From Planomicrobium okeanokoites (GTDB lineage Bacteria; Bacillota; Bacilli; Bacillales_A; Planococcaceae): 64,000 nt of DNA. How positions within the stretch are numbered: the first letter of the stretch is position 1; each line of letters starts with the position of its first letter. This document shows, piece by piece, positions 24,487 to 32,786 of this stretch. Below the pieces are notes generated by a model, which searched no databases, was not told where the DNA came from, and saw only the letters and a list, made by a program, of their open reading frames with translations. Where the stretch lies: the NCBI RefSeq assembly GCF_003428875.1, contig NZ_QQRS01000004.1, positions 248,001-312,000 on the forward strand, given 5' to 3'. The position numbers and the translations under genes are program-made.

Positions 24487-24909
24487 TTACTCAGTCAGCC
24501 GCTTTTCAAAATAATGCTGGCTGTGGCCGGCTGGATGATCTTCGAGCGTGCCGAATTCCCGGAAACCCTGTTTACGGTAGAAACCAGGCGCCTGGAAGCT
24601 GAACGTATCCACCGTCATCAGCCTGCACTTCAATTCCCGCGCGTACTGCTCCATCTTCGCCATCAATTCTGCAGCGATGCCGCTTCCCTGCTGTGCCGGG
24701 TCGACCCACAGGAAATCAATATGCATGTGCTGCCAAAAATAGGTCCCCGTAATGCCGCCAATAATTTCCCCTTCATCACCTCTCGCAATGAAACTTGTAT
24801 TACCATATGGACTTTTCAGCTGTTCCGGCAAACTGTTTCTATTGTGTTCGACCACTTTCTGCCGGATAAAATCCCGGTCTTCCTGAATTTCCTGCTGTGT
24901 TATTTTCAT
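24487..24909 (-). CDS. GNAT family N-acetyltransferase
   Basis: A 140-residue GNAT enzyme. [39 protein letters not shown] (about 48-86; key part [14 protein letters not shown]) contains the acetyl-CoA pyrophosphate-binding Q/RxxGxG/A motif, and FYRKQGF near residue 112 is the usual C-terminal element. No substrate can be named. It stands alone between convergent and divergent neighbours. Confidence 0.8.
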   Translation of the reverse strand: MKITQQEIQEDRDFIRQKVVEHNRNSLPEQLKSPYGNTSFIARGDEGEIIGGITGTYFWQHMHIDFLWVDPAQQGSGIAAELMAKMEQYARELKCRLMTVDTFSFQAPGFYRKQGFREFGTLEDHPAGHSQHYFEKRLTE

Positions 24910-25034
24910 ATCTAAAATCTCCTTTGCTGCGGTTTCTTCAAGTTCACTTCCAATCTTCTCATTTTACAGGTTTTAATTCACCACCAAAACGGGAATAACG
25001 TTAGTAATAACTAGAAATTTTGGAGGAAACTATT

Positions 25035-25892
25035 ATGTCAGCATTCACAAAATCATCACCGTCGGCCAGGTGCAAAAGCGAATATGATTCTTTACGACGT
25101 GTACTGTTATGCCCGCCGGAATATATGGAAATAAAAGACGTCATAAATGACGTGCAAAAAAGATACCAGGAAGAAAACATCGATACAGACAAAGCCATGC
25201 GGCAGCACAAAGAATTTCTGGACGCTTTGCAGCGTGAAGGTGTAGAAACAGATTTACTGAACCCTTCCGATGCTTTTCCCGAGCAGGTTTTTACACGTGA
25301 TATCGGTTTTACTGTCGGTGATACAGTTTTCATCGCTGAAATGGCTTCTGAAATCCGCCAAGGTGAAGAAGGAGTTCTTCAAAAATGGCTGAAGCAAAAT
25401 AATTTCAATGCGGAAACACTTAATGGAAAGCGGGTTGAAGGCGGCGACGTCCTGATTGACCGCGATACCGTCTTCGTCGGAATCAGCAGCCGCACCAGCA
25501 AGAATGCCATTGAAGGATTAAAAAAGAAACTTCCTGACTTCAATATAATCCCGATTGCTTTTAACGAGAAATACCTGCATCTCGATTGTGTCTTCAATAT
25601 CCTTTCACCAACCGAAGCTTTGATATTTGAAGATGCACTTGATCAAGAGACAATTGATATGCTCTCTAAACGCTATACTCTATTGCCGGTTGACGCAAAA
25701 GAACAATTCGCCCTCGGCACAAACGTCCTGTCCATCGGCGGGCGCCGGGTATTCAGCCAGCCTCAGAACACTAAAGTAAATACACTCTTGAGAGCAAATG
25801 ATTTCCGCGTCATAGAAGTGGATTTTTCAGAAATCATCAAGTCCGGCGGTGCCTTCCGCTGCTGTACACTTCCCCTTGTACGGGAAGAATGA
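25035..25892 (+). CDS. dimethylarginine dimethylaminohydrolase-like (YkgA type)
   Basis: A 285-residue amidinotransferase-fold hydrolase. Landmarks are FTRDIGFTVGD (about 85-95; substrate-binding Arg-Asp), VEGGDVLIDRDTVFVGIS (about 136-153), the catalytic His in EKYLHLDCVFNIL (about 181-193) and the nucleophilic Cys276 in GGAFRCCTLPL close to the C-terminus. Length matches Bacillus YkgA. Family members convert methylated arginine or arginine to citrulline; the exact substrate is not clear. TTGGAGGAAAC supports the ATG at 25035. It has its own terminator. Confidence 0.82.
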   Translation: MSAFTKSSPSARCKSEYDSLRRVLLCPPEYMEIKDVINDVQKRYQEENIDTDKAMRQHKEFLDALQREGVETDLLNPSDAFPEQVFTRDIGFTVGDTVFIAEMASEIRQGEEGVLQKWLKQNNFNAETLNGKRVEGGDVLIDRDTVFVGISSRTSKNAIEGLKKKLPDFNIIPIAFNEKYLHLDCVFNILSPTEALIFEDALDQETIDMLSKRYTLLPVDAKEQFALGTNVLSIGGRRVFSQPQNTKVNTLLRANDFRVIEVDFSEIIKSGGAFRCCTLPLVREE

Positions 25893-25897
25893 AGAAG

Positions 25898-25930
25898 AAA
25901 AAAGCGCAAGCCCATAGCTTGTGCTTTTTC
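25898..25930 (+). terminator. Rho-independent terminator
   Basis: AAAAAGCGCAAGC pairs with GCTTGTGCTTTTT. Confidence 0.85.
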
Positions 25931-25975
25931 ATGTCCTTCTTTTTATTGGCAGGCCATACATAAAATCTAATTATT

Positions 25976-26014
25976 CTGTCATTTTTGACAGATTTACGGT
26001 ATAACAGGTAATAA
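25976..26014 (+). promoter_or_regulatory. promoter with overlapping dyad, sugar ABC operon
   Basis: The inverted repeat CTGTCA-TTTT-TGACAG (25976-25991) contains a perfect -35 TTGACA (25985-25990); a possible -10 TAATAA follows after 18 bases. A repressor bound to the dyad would block the -35. The start codon is at 26048. Confidence 0.5.
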
Positions 26015-26047
26015 GGATATATAAATAGAAAAAGGGAGGATTCTGAC

Positions 26048-27316
26048 ATGATAAACAAAAAAATTTCCATTACTTCATTACTTATTATGCCTCTTCTTGC
26101 GTTGGCAGGCTGCGCCGGCGAAAGTCCCGACAGCAGTTCTGAAAGTGAAAGCGGATCGGAAGACCGGACACAAATCAGCTTCATCCATTGGCGCGGAGAA
26201 GATAAAGAAGTTTTTGATGATATCATCGCCCAATTCGAAAAAGAATATCCCGAAATCGGCGTCGAAATGAATATCTATCCATCTGAACAATATCAGGCAA
26301 CCGGCCAGCGCATGCTGACAGACGGTTCGACAGGGGATGTTTTCACTTCTTTCCCCGGAGCGCAATTTGAAGCTATTGCAAATGCCGGTTTTTTTGAAGA
26401 TCTGAGCGGAGAAGATTTCGTCGGAAATTTTGATGAGAGCTTGATCAGTGTCGGTGAAAAGGATGGCCAGCAATTGGCTTTGCCGTATCAATTGGTGTTC
26501 AATATGCCTGTCTATAACAAAGGCATGTTCGATGAGCTTGGTCTGGAAGTGCCTAAAAGCTGGACTGAATTTCAGGAAATGGCCGATACCCTGCTCGAGA
26601 ACGATATTACGCCTATCGCTTTTCCAGGCGCTGATATCGGACCCAATCAATTTATGAACAGCATGATGATGAATAATGCACCTGATGAAGAAGTTTTCCA
26701 AAAGTTGCAGAATGGCGAAGAATCCCTGACAAATGAATGGTGGGTTAAAACGCTGGAAGATTTCCAGCTGCTTGAGCAAAAAGGCTATATCCAACCCGAT
26801 GCGCTTGGTACCAGCCAAGATTCTGCCATGGCAATGGTAGCTAATGAAGAAGCCGCCATGCTCGCCACCGGATCTTATCATATGGCGTCGCTTCTCGATT
26901 TGAATCCTGATCTTGAACTCGATTTGATGGCGCCGATTACAGTTGAAGAAAGTGAAGCCGAATATGAAGGAATCAACACCGCCACTTTCATGCTGGCAAT
27001 CAACAGCAACTCCGAAAAAAAAGAAGAGGCGAAAGAGTTCATCCGGTTCCTCAGCCGACCTGAAATCGCTTCACAGTACGCCAATGAAACCGGGCAGCAT
27101 TTGACTGTGAACGACGTAGAATACGAATCAGAAGTGCTGCAGAATACCGCTTATTGGATTGATGAAAGAAAAACACGGTTCCAGCCCCGGTTCCTTATCA
27201 CCAATGCGCAAGTTGAAGCAGCTGTTTTGAGTTCCATTGAAAACGTCCTTGGAGGCGCCGATCCGATGGAAGCGGCGGAGGAAGCACAACAAATTGTCGA
27301 AGAAAACCTGGAATAG
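26048..27316 (+). CDS. sugar ABC transporter substrate-binding lipoprotein
   Basis: A 422-residue solute-binding protein of the carbohydrate uptake (CUT1) class. The signal peptide ends in the lipobox LALAGCA (Cys about 20) with a Ser/Glu linker. QISFIHWRGEDKEVFDDIIAQFEKEYPEIGVEMNIYPSEQYQATGQRML (about 45-92, in part) is typical of family 1 binding proteins, and VFNMPVYNKGMFDELGLEVPKSWTEF lies in the hinge region. It starts a three-gene operon with two permeases four bases downstream. Sugar specificity cannot be told. AGGGAGGATTCTGAC precedes the ATG. Confidence 0.9.
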   Translation: MINKKISITSLLIMPLLALAGCAGESPDSSSESESGSEDRTQISFIHWRGEDKEVFDDIIAQFEKEYPEIGVEMNIYPSEQYQATGQRMLTDGSTGDVFTSFPGAQFEAIANAGFFEDLSGEDFVGNFDESLISVGEKDGQQLALPYQLVFNMPVYNKGMFDELGLEVPKSWTEFQEMADTLLENDITPIAFPGADIGPNQFMNSMMMNNAPDEEVFQKLQNGEESLTNEWWVKTLEDFQLLEQKGYIQPDALGTSQDSAMAMVANEEAAMLATGSYHMASLLDLNPDLELDLMAPITVEESEAEYEGINTATFMLAINSNSEKKEEAKEFIRFLSRPEIASQYANETGQHLTVNDVEYESEVLQNTAYWIDERKTRFQPRFLITNAQVEAAVLSSIENVLGGADPMEAAEEAQQIVEENLE

Positions 27317-27320
27317 CTGA

Positions 27321-28196
27321 ATGAAGATTTCAAAGACGATTTATCTGTTTTTCTTACCGGGGCTGCTTCTTTACAGCATCTTTTTCCTGTACCCCACTGT
27401 CAGTGCCCTGTTCTATTCCTTTACCGATTGGGATGGGCTGAGTGACGCTTATCAATTTGTCGGAGTCGGAAATTACGAACGGGCGCTGACCGGTGATTCT
27501 GTATTTCGGAAGACAGTCGGCAATAACTTGAAGTTCATGCTGATGGTCGTTGTCTTCCAGACCTTGACGGCTCTAGTTTTTGCTATGATTGTTTTGAAAA
27601 ATACGAAAGCCAATTTATTTCTTCGGGCGCTTTATTTCTTTCCGACTATACTTTCTTCTGTTTCAGTCGCTTTTATCTGGGCGTTCATCTACGACCCTTC
27701 TTTAGGGATCCTGAATCAGATCCTGGAATTGCTCGGACTCGATTTTCTTCAGCAGAATTGGCTCGGAAATTCTGATATCGCCATCTACTCCTTGGCTGTC
27801 ACACAAATCTGGTTCCACGCCGGCCAGATGCTGATCATTTTTGTCGCCGGCCTGCAGGCGATTCCGGAAGACCTTTATGAGGTGGCGAAAATTGAAGGGG
27901 CAAGCAAATGGCAGACGTTCCGGAAAGTCACCTGGCCGCTGCTCGCTCCTTCCGCCACCATCGTCATTGCGTATACGACCATTCAGTCCTTCAAAGCGTT
28001 TGACCTGGTGTTCGCCATGACTGGAGGCGGTCCGAATAATTCAACGGAAATTATCGCCACTTACATTTTTGATGTCGCTTTCCGAAGTTATAATTTCGGA
28101 TATGCCAGCGCCATATCGGTTCTGTTCATGATTATTATTGCTTTCATCACATTCCTGCAGTTTAAAGCCTTGCGCTCTGACCGCATTTCTTATTAG
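27321..28196 (+). CDS. sugar ABC transporter permease, MalF-type
   Basis: A 291-residue inner-membrane permease with six helices. The EAA loop EVAKIEGASKWQTFRKVTWPLLAP (about 190-213; EGASKWQTFRKVTWP is the core) contacts the ATPase. It begins four bases after the binding-protein stop and is followed by the MalG-type partner. The ATG is at 27321. Confidence 0.9.
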   Translation: MKISKTIYLFFLPGLLLYSIFFLYPTVSALFYSFTDWDGLSDAYQFVGVGNYERALTGDSVFRKTVGNNLKFMLMVVVFQTLTALVFAMIVLKNTKANLFLRALYFFPTILSSVSVAFIWAFIYDPSLGILNQILELLGLDFLQQNWLGNSDIAIYSLAVTQIWFHAGQMLIIFVAGLQAIPEDLYEVAKIEGASKWQTFRKVTWPLLAPSATIVIAYTTIQSFKAFDLVFAMTGGGPNNSTEIIATYIFDVAFRSYNFGYASAISVLFMIIIAFITFLQFKALRSDRISY

Positions 28197-28210
28197 AAGG
28201 AGGGGATTTT

Positions 28211-29020
28211 TTGTTATTCCGAAAATTTTCGTTGGCGGTTTATGCTCTGCTGATCTTGATACCGCTGCTGATGGTTGCCCTCACTTCTGTTAAGACATTG
28301 CAGGAGACGTTCAGGGACCCGCTCGGATTGCCGGAAGACGGCTTCCAATGGAGCAATTACAGCGCCATCTTCCAGGAACAGACGATGGCCGGGTATTTTA
28401 TGAACAGCACCATTGTCACTTTGTTCTCAGTTGTTTTGACTTTATTCTTTGCTTCGATGATCGCTTTTGGCATCAGCCGCCTGAAGAACTGGATGGGCAA
28501 TATTCTCTTCGGCCTGTTTACGCTCGGCATGATGGTGCCAGCCCAGGTTAATATGGTTCCATTGTATTCACTTATGCTGGATTTGAATTTGACGAACAGC
28601 CTGCTTGGGTTGATCCTCGTCAATATCGCAGTCACCTTGCCCATCGCGGTTTTCATTTTGACAGGCTTCATGAAGACGCTGCCAAGAGAATTGTTTGAAG
28701 CTTCGACGATTGATGGAGCCGGAAATTGGCAGATGTACACGAAAGTGGCCATTCCGCTTTCTCTGCCATCCTTATCGGCCACGGCGATTTTCCTTTTCGT
28801 TATGCATTGGAATGATTTACTCTATCCTTTGCTGTTCATCACCGATAACGCCTATAAGACATTGCCGCTTGCCTTGCTTGAATTCCAAGGCGAGTATTCG
28901 ACCAATTATCCGATGCTGTTCACCGGCGTCATCATCGCATCCGCTCCAATGGTCATCGCCTATGTCTTTCTCCAGCGCTTCTTTGTCGCAGGCATGACCG
29001 CAGGCGCATTGAAGGGATGA
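28211..29020 (+). CDS. sugar ABC transporter permease, MalG-type
   Basis: A 269-residue six-helix permease with EAA loop EASTIDGAGNWQMYTKVAIP (about 162-181). It is translated from TTG at 28211, supported by AAGGAGGGGATTTT directly upstream; no ATG fits. The operon ends here with a terminator and contains no ATP-binding subunit, so it probably shares an MsmX-like ATPase encoded elsewhere, as CUT1 importers of Bacillus commonly do. Confidence 0.9.
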   Translation: MLFRKFSLAVYALLILIPLLMVALTSVKTLQETFRDPLGLPEDGFQWSNYSAIFQEQTMAGYFMNSTIVTLFSVVLTLFFASMIAFGISRLKNWMGNILFGLFTLGMMVPAQVNMVPLYSLMLDLNLTNSLLGLILVNIAVTLPIAVFILTGFMKTLPRELFEASTIDGAGNWQMYTKVAIPLSLPSLSATAIFLFVMHWNDLLYPLLFITDNAYKTLPLALLEFQGEYSTNYPMLFTGVIIASAPMVIAYVFLQRFFVAGMTAGALKG

Positions 29021-29034
29021 ATTTTCATCGAAAT

Positions 29035-29080
29035 AAAAACTGATGTCCTGCCCATATTGGGGCGAGACATCAGTTTTTCG
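29035..29080. terminator. bidirectional Rho-independent terminator
   Basis: AAAAACTGATGTC pairs with GACATCAGTTTTT with an inner GCCC/GGGC stem. Confidence 0.9.
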
Positions 29081-29081
29081 T

Positions 29082-29516
29082 TTATTGCCATAGAGTCGGT
29101 TTATCCACCATGAACCACAGCATCAGCAATAGCAGCATTATGTAAATCCACAGTGAGCGCTTCAATTTTTCGGCCAGAGCGGATTGATCAGCCTCCGGTT
29201 CAGCAAACTTCTTCAGCACGGGAGAAAACGCGCGCGCAAGAAAAAATACCGAAGAAAACATTACCACGAGCGTCATCAGAATCCACGGGGAAAGCCACGG
29301 CCAGGGTCCCAGCCAGACCAGCAGCACACCCGTCGCAACCAATACATGTCCAGCATGCATCACCAGCCGGGTAGCCGAGCGGAATGTAGCAACCAGGCCG
29401 GATAAGGATTTCGTATCCGCTTCCCTAATTCGATTAACTAGAGGAATCAATACAAAGAACGGTCCGATTGATAATGCTGCACTTAATATATGAGCATATA
29501 AAATCACCGTATACAT
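29082..29516 (-). CDS. four-helix membrane protein (DUF2269/CopD-like)
   Basis: A 144-residue membrane protein with four predicted helices (about 5-25, 50-70, 75-95, 120-138). The N-terminus YTVILYAHILSAALSIGPFFVLIPL and the second helix with RLVMHAGHVLVATGVLLV resemble DUF2269 and CopD-like proteins, with paired histidines (His8, His54, His57) that could bind haem or metal. Function is unknown. It is followed on this strand only by the bidirectional terminator. Confidence 0.6.
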   Translation of the reverse strand: MYTVILYAHILSAALSIGPFFVLIPLVNRIREADTKSLSGLVATFRSATRLVMHAGHVLVATGVLLVWLGPWPWLSPWILMTLVVMFSSVFFLARAFSPVLKKFAEPEADQSALAEKLKRSLWIYIMLLLLMLWFMVDKPTLWQ

Positions 29517-29594
29517 CTCTCTATCTGCCGCCTTTCTTAAGCTCTGGCTTCATTATAATAGAGAGCCCTTCCTTACAATAGGGTTTTGGGCAGT

Positions 29595-29625
29595 AAAAAG
29601 CCTGCCTTTTAGAGATAAGGCAGGA
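29595..29625 (-). terminator. Rho-independent terminator
   Basis: CCTGCCTTAT pairs with AAAAGGCAGG followed by CTTTTTAC on the minus strand. Confidence 0.8.
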
Positions 29626-29633
29626 CTGTTCAC

Positions 29634-30257
29634 TTATTTGGCAAAAACGTGCTTGCCTATTTTCGTAATGGTAGTCCGGGAAAAAATCCAGCTGTCCGTC
29701 ACACCGCTTGGATTATAGTAATAAGTCGCACCGTGACTCGGATCCCAGCCTTTGACCGCATCTTTCACAGCTTGATAAGCCGAGCTGTCAGGTACAAGGT
29801 AATATTGTTTATCATTGACTGCCGTAAAGGCATTGCGCTGAAATACTACACTCTCGATAGAATCGGGAAATCGCGGAGATTGGCCGCGATTCAAAATGAC
29901 TGCCGCGACCGCCACTTTTCCTGCGTATTTTTCACCACGCGCTTCACCGTGGACTACGCGTGCCATAATTTCTGTTTCCGCCATTCTGCTTTGTGTCAGC
30001 GGGCCATAATAACCGGTAGCAGGAACACCGAAATCCGTTTGATAACCGATCAACGCGTTTTTTGTAATTTCACCGAAATAACCGGTCGGCACCACGTGGA
30101 AATAACCAAGTTTCTGCAAATCCCTTTGAAGGGCTGTTACTTCCTCTCCTGCCATTCCGGTATGAAGATCCGGGAAATGAGCTTTCGTTTCTGTTTGAGA
30201 AAAACTTAAAAATGCGAATACCATTGCTGTGAATAAAAATGCTTTTACGAATTTCAT
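29634..30257 (-). CDS. SleB-type cell wall hydrolase with PG-binding domain (copy 1)
   Basis: A secreted 207-residue hydrolase. A signal peptide (1-26) is followed by a peptidoglycan-binding domain (about 32-92: GEEVTALQRDLQKLGYFHVVPTGYFGEITKNALIGYQ) and a hydrolase_2/SleB domain (about 95-207: MARVVHGEARGEKYAGKVAVAAVILNR, FTAVNDKQYYLVP, YYYNPSGVTDSW). HGEARGE contains the Glu expected to be catalytic in this lytic transglycosylase-like fold. SleB and CwlJ degrade spore cortex, but such enzymes also occur in non-sporulating species. A close paralogue lies at 30973-31599. Confidence 0.85.
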   Translation of the reverse strand: MKFVKAFLFTAMVFAFLSFSQTETKAHFPDLHTGMAGEEVTALQRDLQKLGYFHVVPTGYFGEITKNALIGYQTDFGVPATGYYGPLTQSRMAETEIMARVVHGEARGEKYAGKVAVAAVILNRGQSPRFPDSIESVVFQRNAFTAVNDKQYYLVPDSSAYQAVKDAVKGWDPSHGATYYYNPSGVTDSWIFSRTTITKIGKHVFAK

Positions 30258-30525
30258 TTTTTCTCTCCCTTCATTCGATTAACTATATTTTTCATTCTAA
30301 CCAGTATAGATTTTAAATCAGTTTTTATGTATCCAACAGACTTCCTTGATTTGCTGGGCAGAAAAGTTCAAAAGACCGGTTTACATAAATAAATGTAATT
30401 TCAAGACTTTCCAGGGACTCCATTATGACCAGATGAAATGGCATGTTTCAGTAAAAAGGAATCAAAGGCATCAGAAGCGAATAAGGATTGTAGAGAGTTA
30501 AGAAGTGTTGAAGGAGGCTCCAGCT

Positions 30526-30897
30526 ATGTTTATCCGCCAGCCATTCGATAAGTTTCTTGAAATGGAATACGAACGAACAACAGAAAACAGTGTAAAGGTG
30601 ACTTTGCCGATCAAAGAATTATACATCGACAGCGCCGGACTTATACATGGAGGCATCATCTCCACGCTAGCCGAAGTCGCTTTATGCAATACGGTCGCTC
30701 CTGATGAACAGGGCCGGCAGCAGGCCGTGACCGTCGACTTGAATGTGACTTTCCTGAAAAGCAGCAAATCTTCAGTGCTGACCGCCCGTGCATTTGCAGT
30801 AAAGGAAGGACGCAACCTCATTCATGCAGATTGCCTGATCTACGATGATGAAGACCATGTCATCACAAAAGCAAAAGCGGTTCTCTTTAACAAATAA
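30526..30897 (+). CDS. hotdog-fold thioesterase (PaaI type)
   Basis: A 123-residue PaaI-like acyl-CoA thioesterase. The helix SAGLIHGGIISTLAEVALCNTV (about 36-57) holds the HGG motif and the active-site acid, and the C-terminal strands VTVDLNVTFLKSSKSSVLTARAFAVKEGRNL are standard. AAGGAGG eight bases before the ATG at 30526 decides the start. The gene sits alone on this strand between the two SleB-type paralogues, probably an insertion into an older tandem pair or a chance arrangement. Confidence 0.8.
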   Translation: MFIRQPFDKFLEMEYERTTENSVKVTLPIKELYIDSAGLIHGGIISTLAEVALCNTVAPDEQGRQQAVTVDLNVTFLKSSKSSVLTARAFAVKEGRNLIHADCLIYDDEDHVITKAKAVLFNK

Positions 30898-30911
30898 GTC
30901 AGCTTACGCGA

Positions 30912-30941
30912 ATAAAAAAAAGCCACTCCCGGGTGGCCTTC
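30912..30941 (-). terminator. Rho-independent terminator
   Basis: Minus-strand AAGGCCACCC pairs with GGAGTGGCTT followed by T tract; serves SleB-type copy 2. Confidence 0.75.
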
Positions 30942-30972
30942 ATTGTTTCATATGAATAGTGAATGCAAATTG

Positions 30973-31599
30973 TTATTCTGCAAAGAAATGGCGGCCGATC
31001 TGTGTGAGGACAGTCCTTGAAAATATCCAATCGTCAGTGACCCCTGCTGGGTTGTAGTAGAATACAGCTCCCATTGTCGGGTCAACGCCTTCCATCGCTT
31101 CTTTGACTGCATCATAAGCGCTCCTGTTCGGAGTCAGCAGGTATTGATCGTCAATTACAGCCGTAAAGGCATTGCGCTGAAAAATGACTTCTTCCGTACT
31201 GTCCGGAAAATCAGGCGATTCGATGCGGTTCAAGACCACAGCCGCCACGCCGACTTTGCCAATAAAGCTTTCTCCCCGGGCTTCCCCGTGGACAATCTTC
31301 GCCATCATTTCAACATTTTCCAATTTCATCTGAGTGAGTGGTCCGACAATGCCTGTCGGCGGCAGACCGTAGTCTTCCTGAAATCTCGTGACTGCATTGC
31401 TGGTGATGAAATTAAAATAACCAGTGACGTCTTCGTCATAATAGCCCATTCGAGCCAGCTGCTCCCGAATCTCTTCCCCATTATCCACGCCAGGCCCTGA
31501 AATCCGGTGTTGAGCCGCTTGGGCTTCCGCTAAAGGCAGACATAAAAAAACAACGGCCAGGACCGCTCCACCAAATATGTTCTGATTCAAGATTTTCAT
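30973..31599 (-). CDS. SleB-type cell wall hydrolase with PG-binding domain (copy 2)
   Basis: A secreted 208-residue paralogue of 29634-30257 with the same order: signal peptide (1-28), PG-binding domain (about 40-97: NGEEIREQLARMGYYDEDVTGYFNFITSNAVTRFQ) and SleB-type hydrolase (about 100-208: MAKIVHGEARGESFIGKVGVAAVVLNR, FTAVIDDQYLLTP, FYYNPAGVTDDWIFSRT). The two copies are near identical in the catalytic block but differ in the binding domain, so they may differ in wall target. Gene order suggests duplication in place. GAGAGGAAC lies upstream of the ATG. Confidence 0.85.
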   Translation of the reverse strand: MKILNQNIFGGAVLAVVFLCLPLAEAQAAQHRISGPGVDNGEEIREQLARMGYYDEDVTGYFNFITSNAVTRFQEDYGLPPTGIVGPLTQMKLENVEMMAKIVHGEARGESFIGKVGVAAVVLNRIESPDFPDSTEEVIFQRNAFTAVIDDQYLLTPNRSAYDAVKEAMEGVDPTMGAVFYYNPAGVTDDWIFSRTVLTQIGRHFFAE

Positions 31600-31744
31600 A
31601 GTTCCTCTCCATTCTAAAAACTTCCATGCCCGTACATGCGCATTCGGATAGTTTTGTCCTCTAACTAGAAATTCCCTATGAAAATAGATCTAAACATTTT
31701 ATTTTTAATTCGAGGGAAATTCCCTCTTGATCAGCGGGAGGATT

Positions 31745-32281
31745 TTACTTCGAAATGTAATGCAATTGCGCGAACTCCCCGTATCTTTTCACCTCTTTCA
31801 ATCTGTATTCCGTCATCAGGTCGGATTTCTGAAACAAAGGAATCCCTCGGCCGATCACTACGGGAGCGATGGAGATGATAAACTCATCTATCAAACCGGC
31901 ATCCATGAAGCCAGCCAATAACTCCGATCCGCCAATAATCCAGATATTTTTACCCGGCGTGCTTTTAAGCATATCCGCAAATGCCGGTATGTCCATATCG
32001 ATGAATTCGATATCACCGCCGACAGACTTGTCTGATACAGACCGTGAATAGATATAAGATTTGAGCCCTTCATAAGGATACTCGCCTTTTTCCATATCCA
32101 TCACCCAGTCGTACGTTCTTCTTCCCATTACCACCGTATCGATTGTTTCCATGAACTCCGCATACCCGGCATCGCCTTCTCCTTCCACTTTGAACAGCCA
32201 ATCCAAGGAATCATCTTCTGTTGCTATGTAGCCATCAAGACTTTCAGCTATATAGCAGACAATTTTACGTTCATCAGCCAT
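31745..32281 (-). CDS. dihydrofolate reductase-fold protein (RibD C-terminal family, YyaP-like)
   Basis: A 178-residue protein of the RibD C-terminal/DHFR-like family. IAESLDGYIATEDDSLDWL (about 11-29) is the N-terminal strand-helix, VVMGRRTYDWV (about 50-60) the NADPH loop, and NIWIIGGSELLAGFMDAGLIDEFIISIAPVVIGRG (about 111-145) the GG-containing cofactor-binding end. Members are reductases with unknown substrates; YyaP is the Bacillus relative. GGAGGAGTGTAAT supports the ATG. Confidence 0.82.
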   Translation of the reverse strand: MADERKIVCYIAESLDGYIATEDDSLDWLFKVEGEGDAGYAEFMETIDTVVMGRRTYDWVMDMEKGEYPYEGLKSYIYSRSVSDKSVGGDIEFIDMDIPAFADMLKSTPGKNIWIIGGSELLAGFMDAGLIDEFIISIAPVVIGRGIPLFQKSDLMTEYRLKEVKRYGEFAQLHYISK

Positions 32282-32346
32282 ATTACACTCCTCCTGATTT
32301 AAAAACTTCGGACTAAGCCGCTTCCTGCCGCATATATTTCAAGCTG

Positions 32347-32634
32347 TCATTTACCGCTTTCCAAATTCTCCAGCTCCCGATGTGTTTGCGGAAACCCATT
32401 CGCCTGCCATTCCGAACGGAAAGCGGAATCCAATTGCGTCAGCCCTTTTTCCGCTTCATCGTACTGGGCGTTTACACTTTCCTCACGGTCCACGGTAACA
32501 CTGTTGCGCATATCGTTGTCTTCGTAGACCCATACTTTTTTCCCATTCTTTTTCCTGATATTCCTGAATAGGACAATGCCCCCTGCAAAAACTGTACCAG
32601 CGAAAACCATTTTATTCAGACTCGTTTTTTTCAT
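32347..32634 (-). CDS. small membrane-anchored hypothetical protein
   Basis: A 95-residue protein with one N-terminal hydrophobic segment (about 8-23), a basic stretch RNIRKKNGKKVW, and an acidic helical tail containing SAFRSEWQANGFPQTHRELENLE. I do not recognise the family. TGGAGGGATGAAC precedes the ATG. The upstream region carries a perfect dyad of the ACTGT-N5-ACAGT type shared with the divergent phosphodiesterase gene, suggesting joint control. Confidence 0.55.
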   Translation of the reverse strand: MKKTSLNKMVFAGTVFAGGIVLFRNIRKKNGKKVWVYEDNDMRNSVTVDREESVNAQYDEAEKGLTQLDSAFRSEWQANGFPQTHRELENLESGK

Positions 32635-32660
32635 TGTTCATCCCTCCACACTGTACTTGT

Positions 32661-32679
32661 AAACTGTAATATACAGTTT
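32661..32679. promoter_or_regulatory. operator-like dyad, ACTGT-N5-ACAGT copy 1
   Basis: AAACTGTAATATACAGTTT is a perfect inverted repeat (8-3-8) 27 bases upstream of the small membrane protein gene. Confidence 0.55.
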
Positions 32680-32736
32680 CCCTTTCGCCCGAATATTAAC
32701 CATGTCAGTTCTGTGACACAGGCTTAGACTTAGGGC

Positions 32737-32755
32737 TTACTGTTTGATACAGTAA
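32737..32755. promoter_or_regulatory. operator-like dyad, ACTGT-N5-ACAGT copy 2
   Basis: TTACTGTTTGATACAGTAA is a perfect inverted repeat (7-5-7), 31 bases upstream of the phosphodiesterase start. It has the same half-site and spacing as the copy at 32661-32679, centre-to-centre 76 bases. A weaker CTGTGACACAG lies between them. Confidence 0.55.
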
Positions 32756-32786
32756 GGTAAATCCAATTTACTGGAGGCATTTGCTG

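Noticed and set aside
26078..26881. 267-residue ORF antisense to the sugar-binding lipoprotein
   Set aside because: The sense strand encodes a complete lipoprotein with operon context; no start signals on the antisense.
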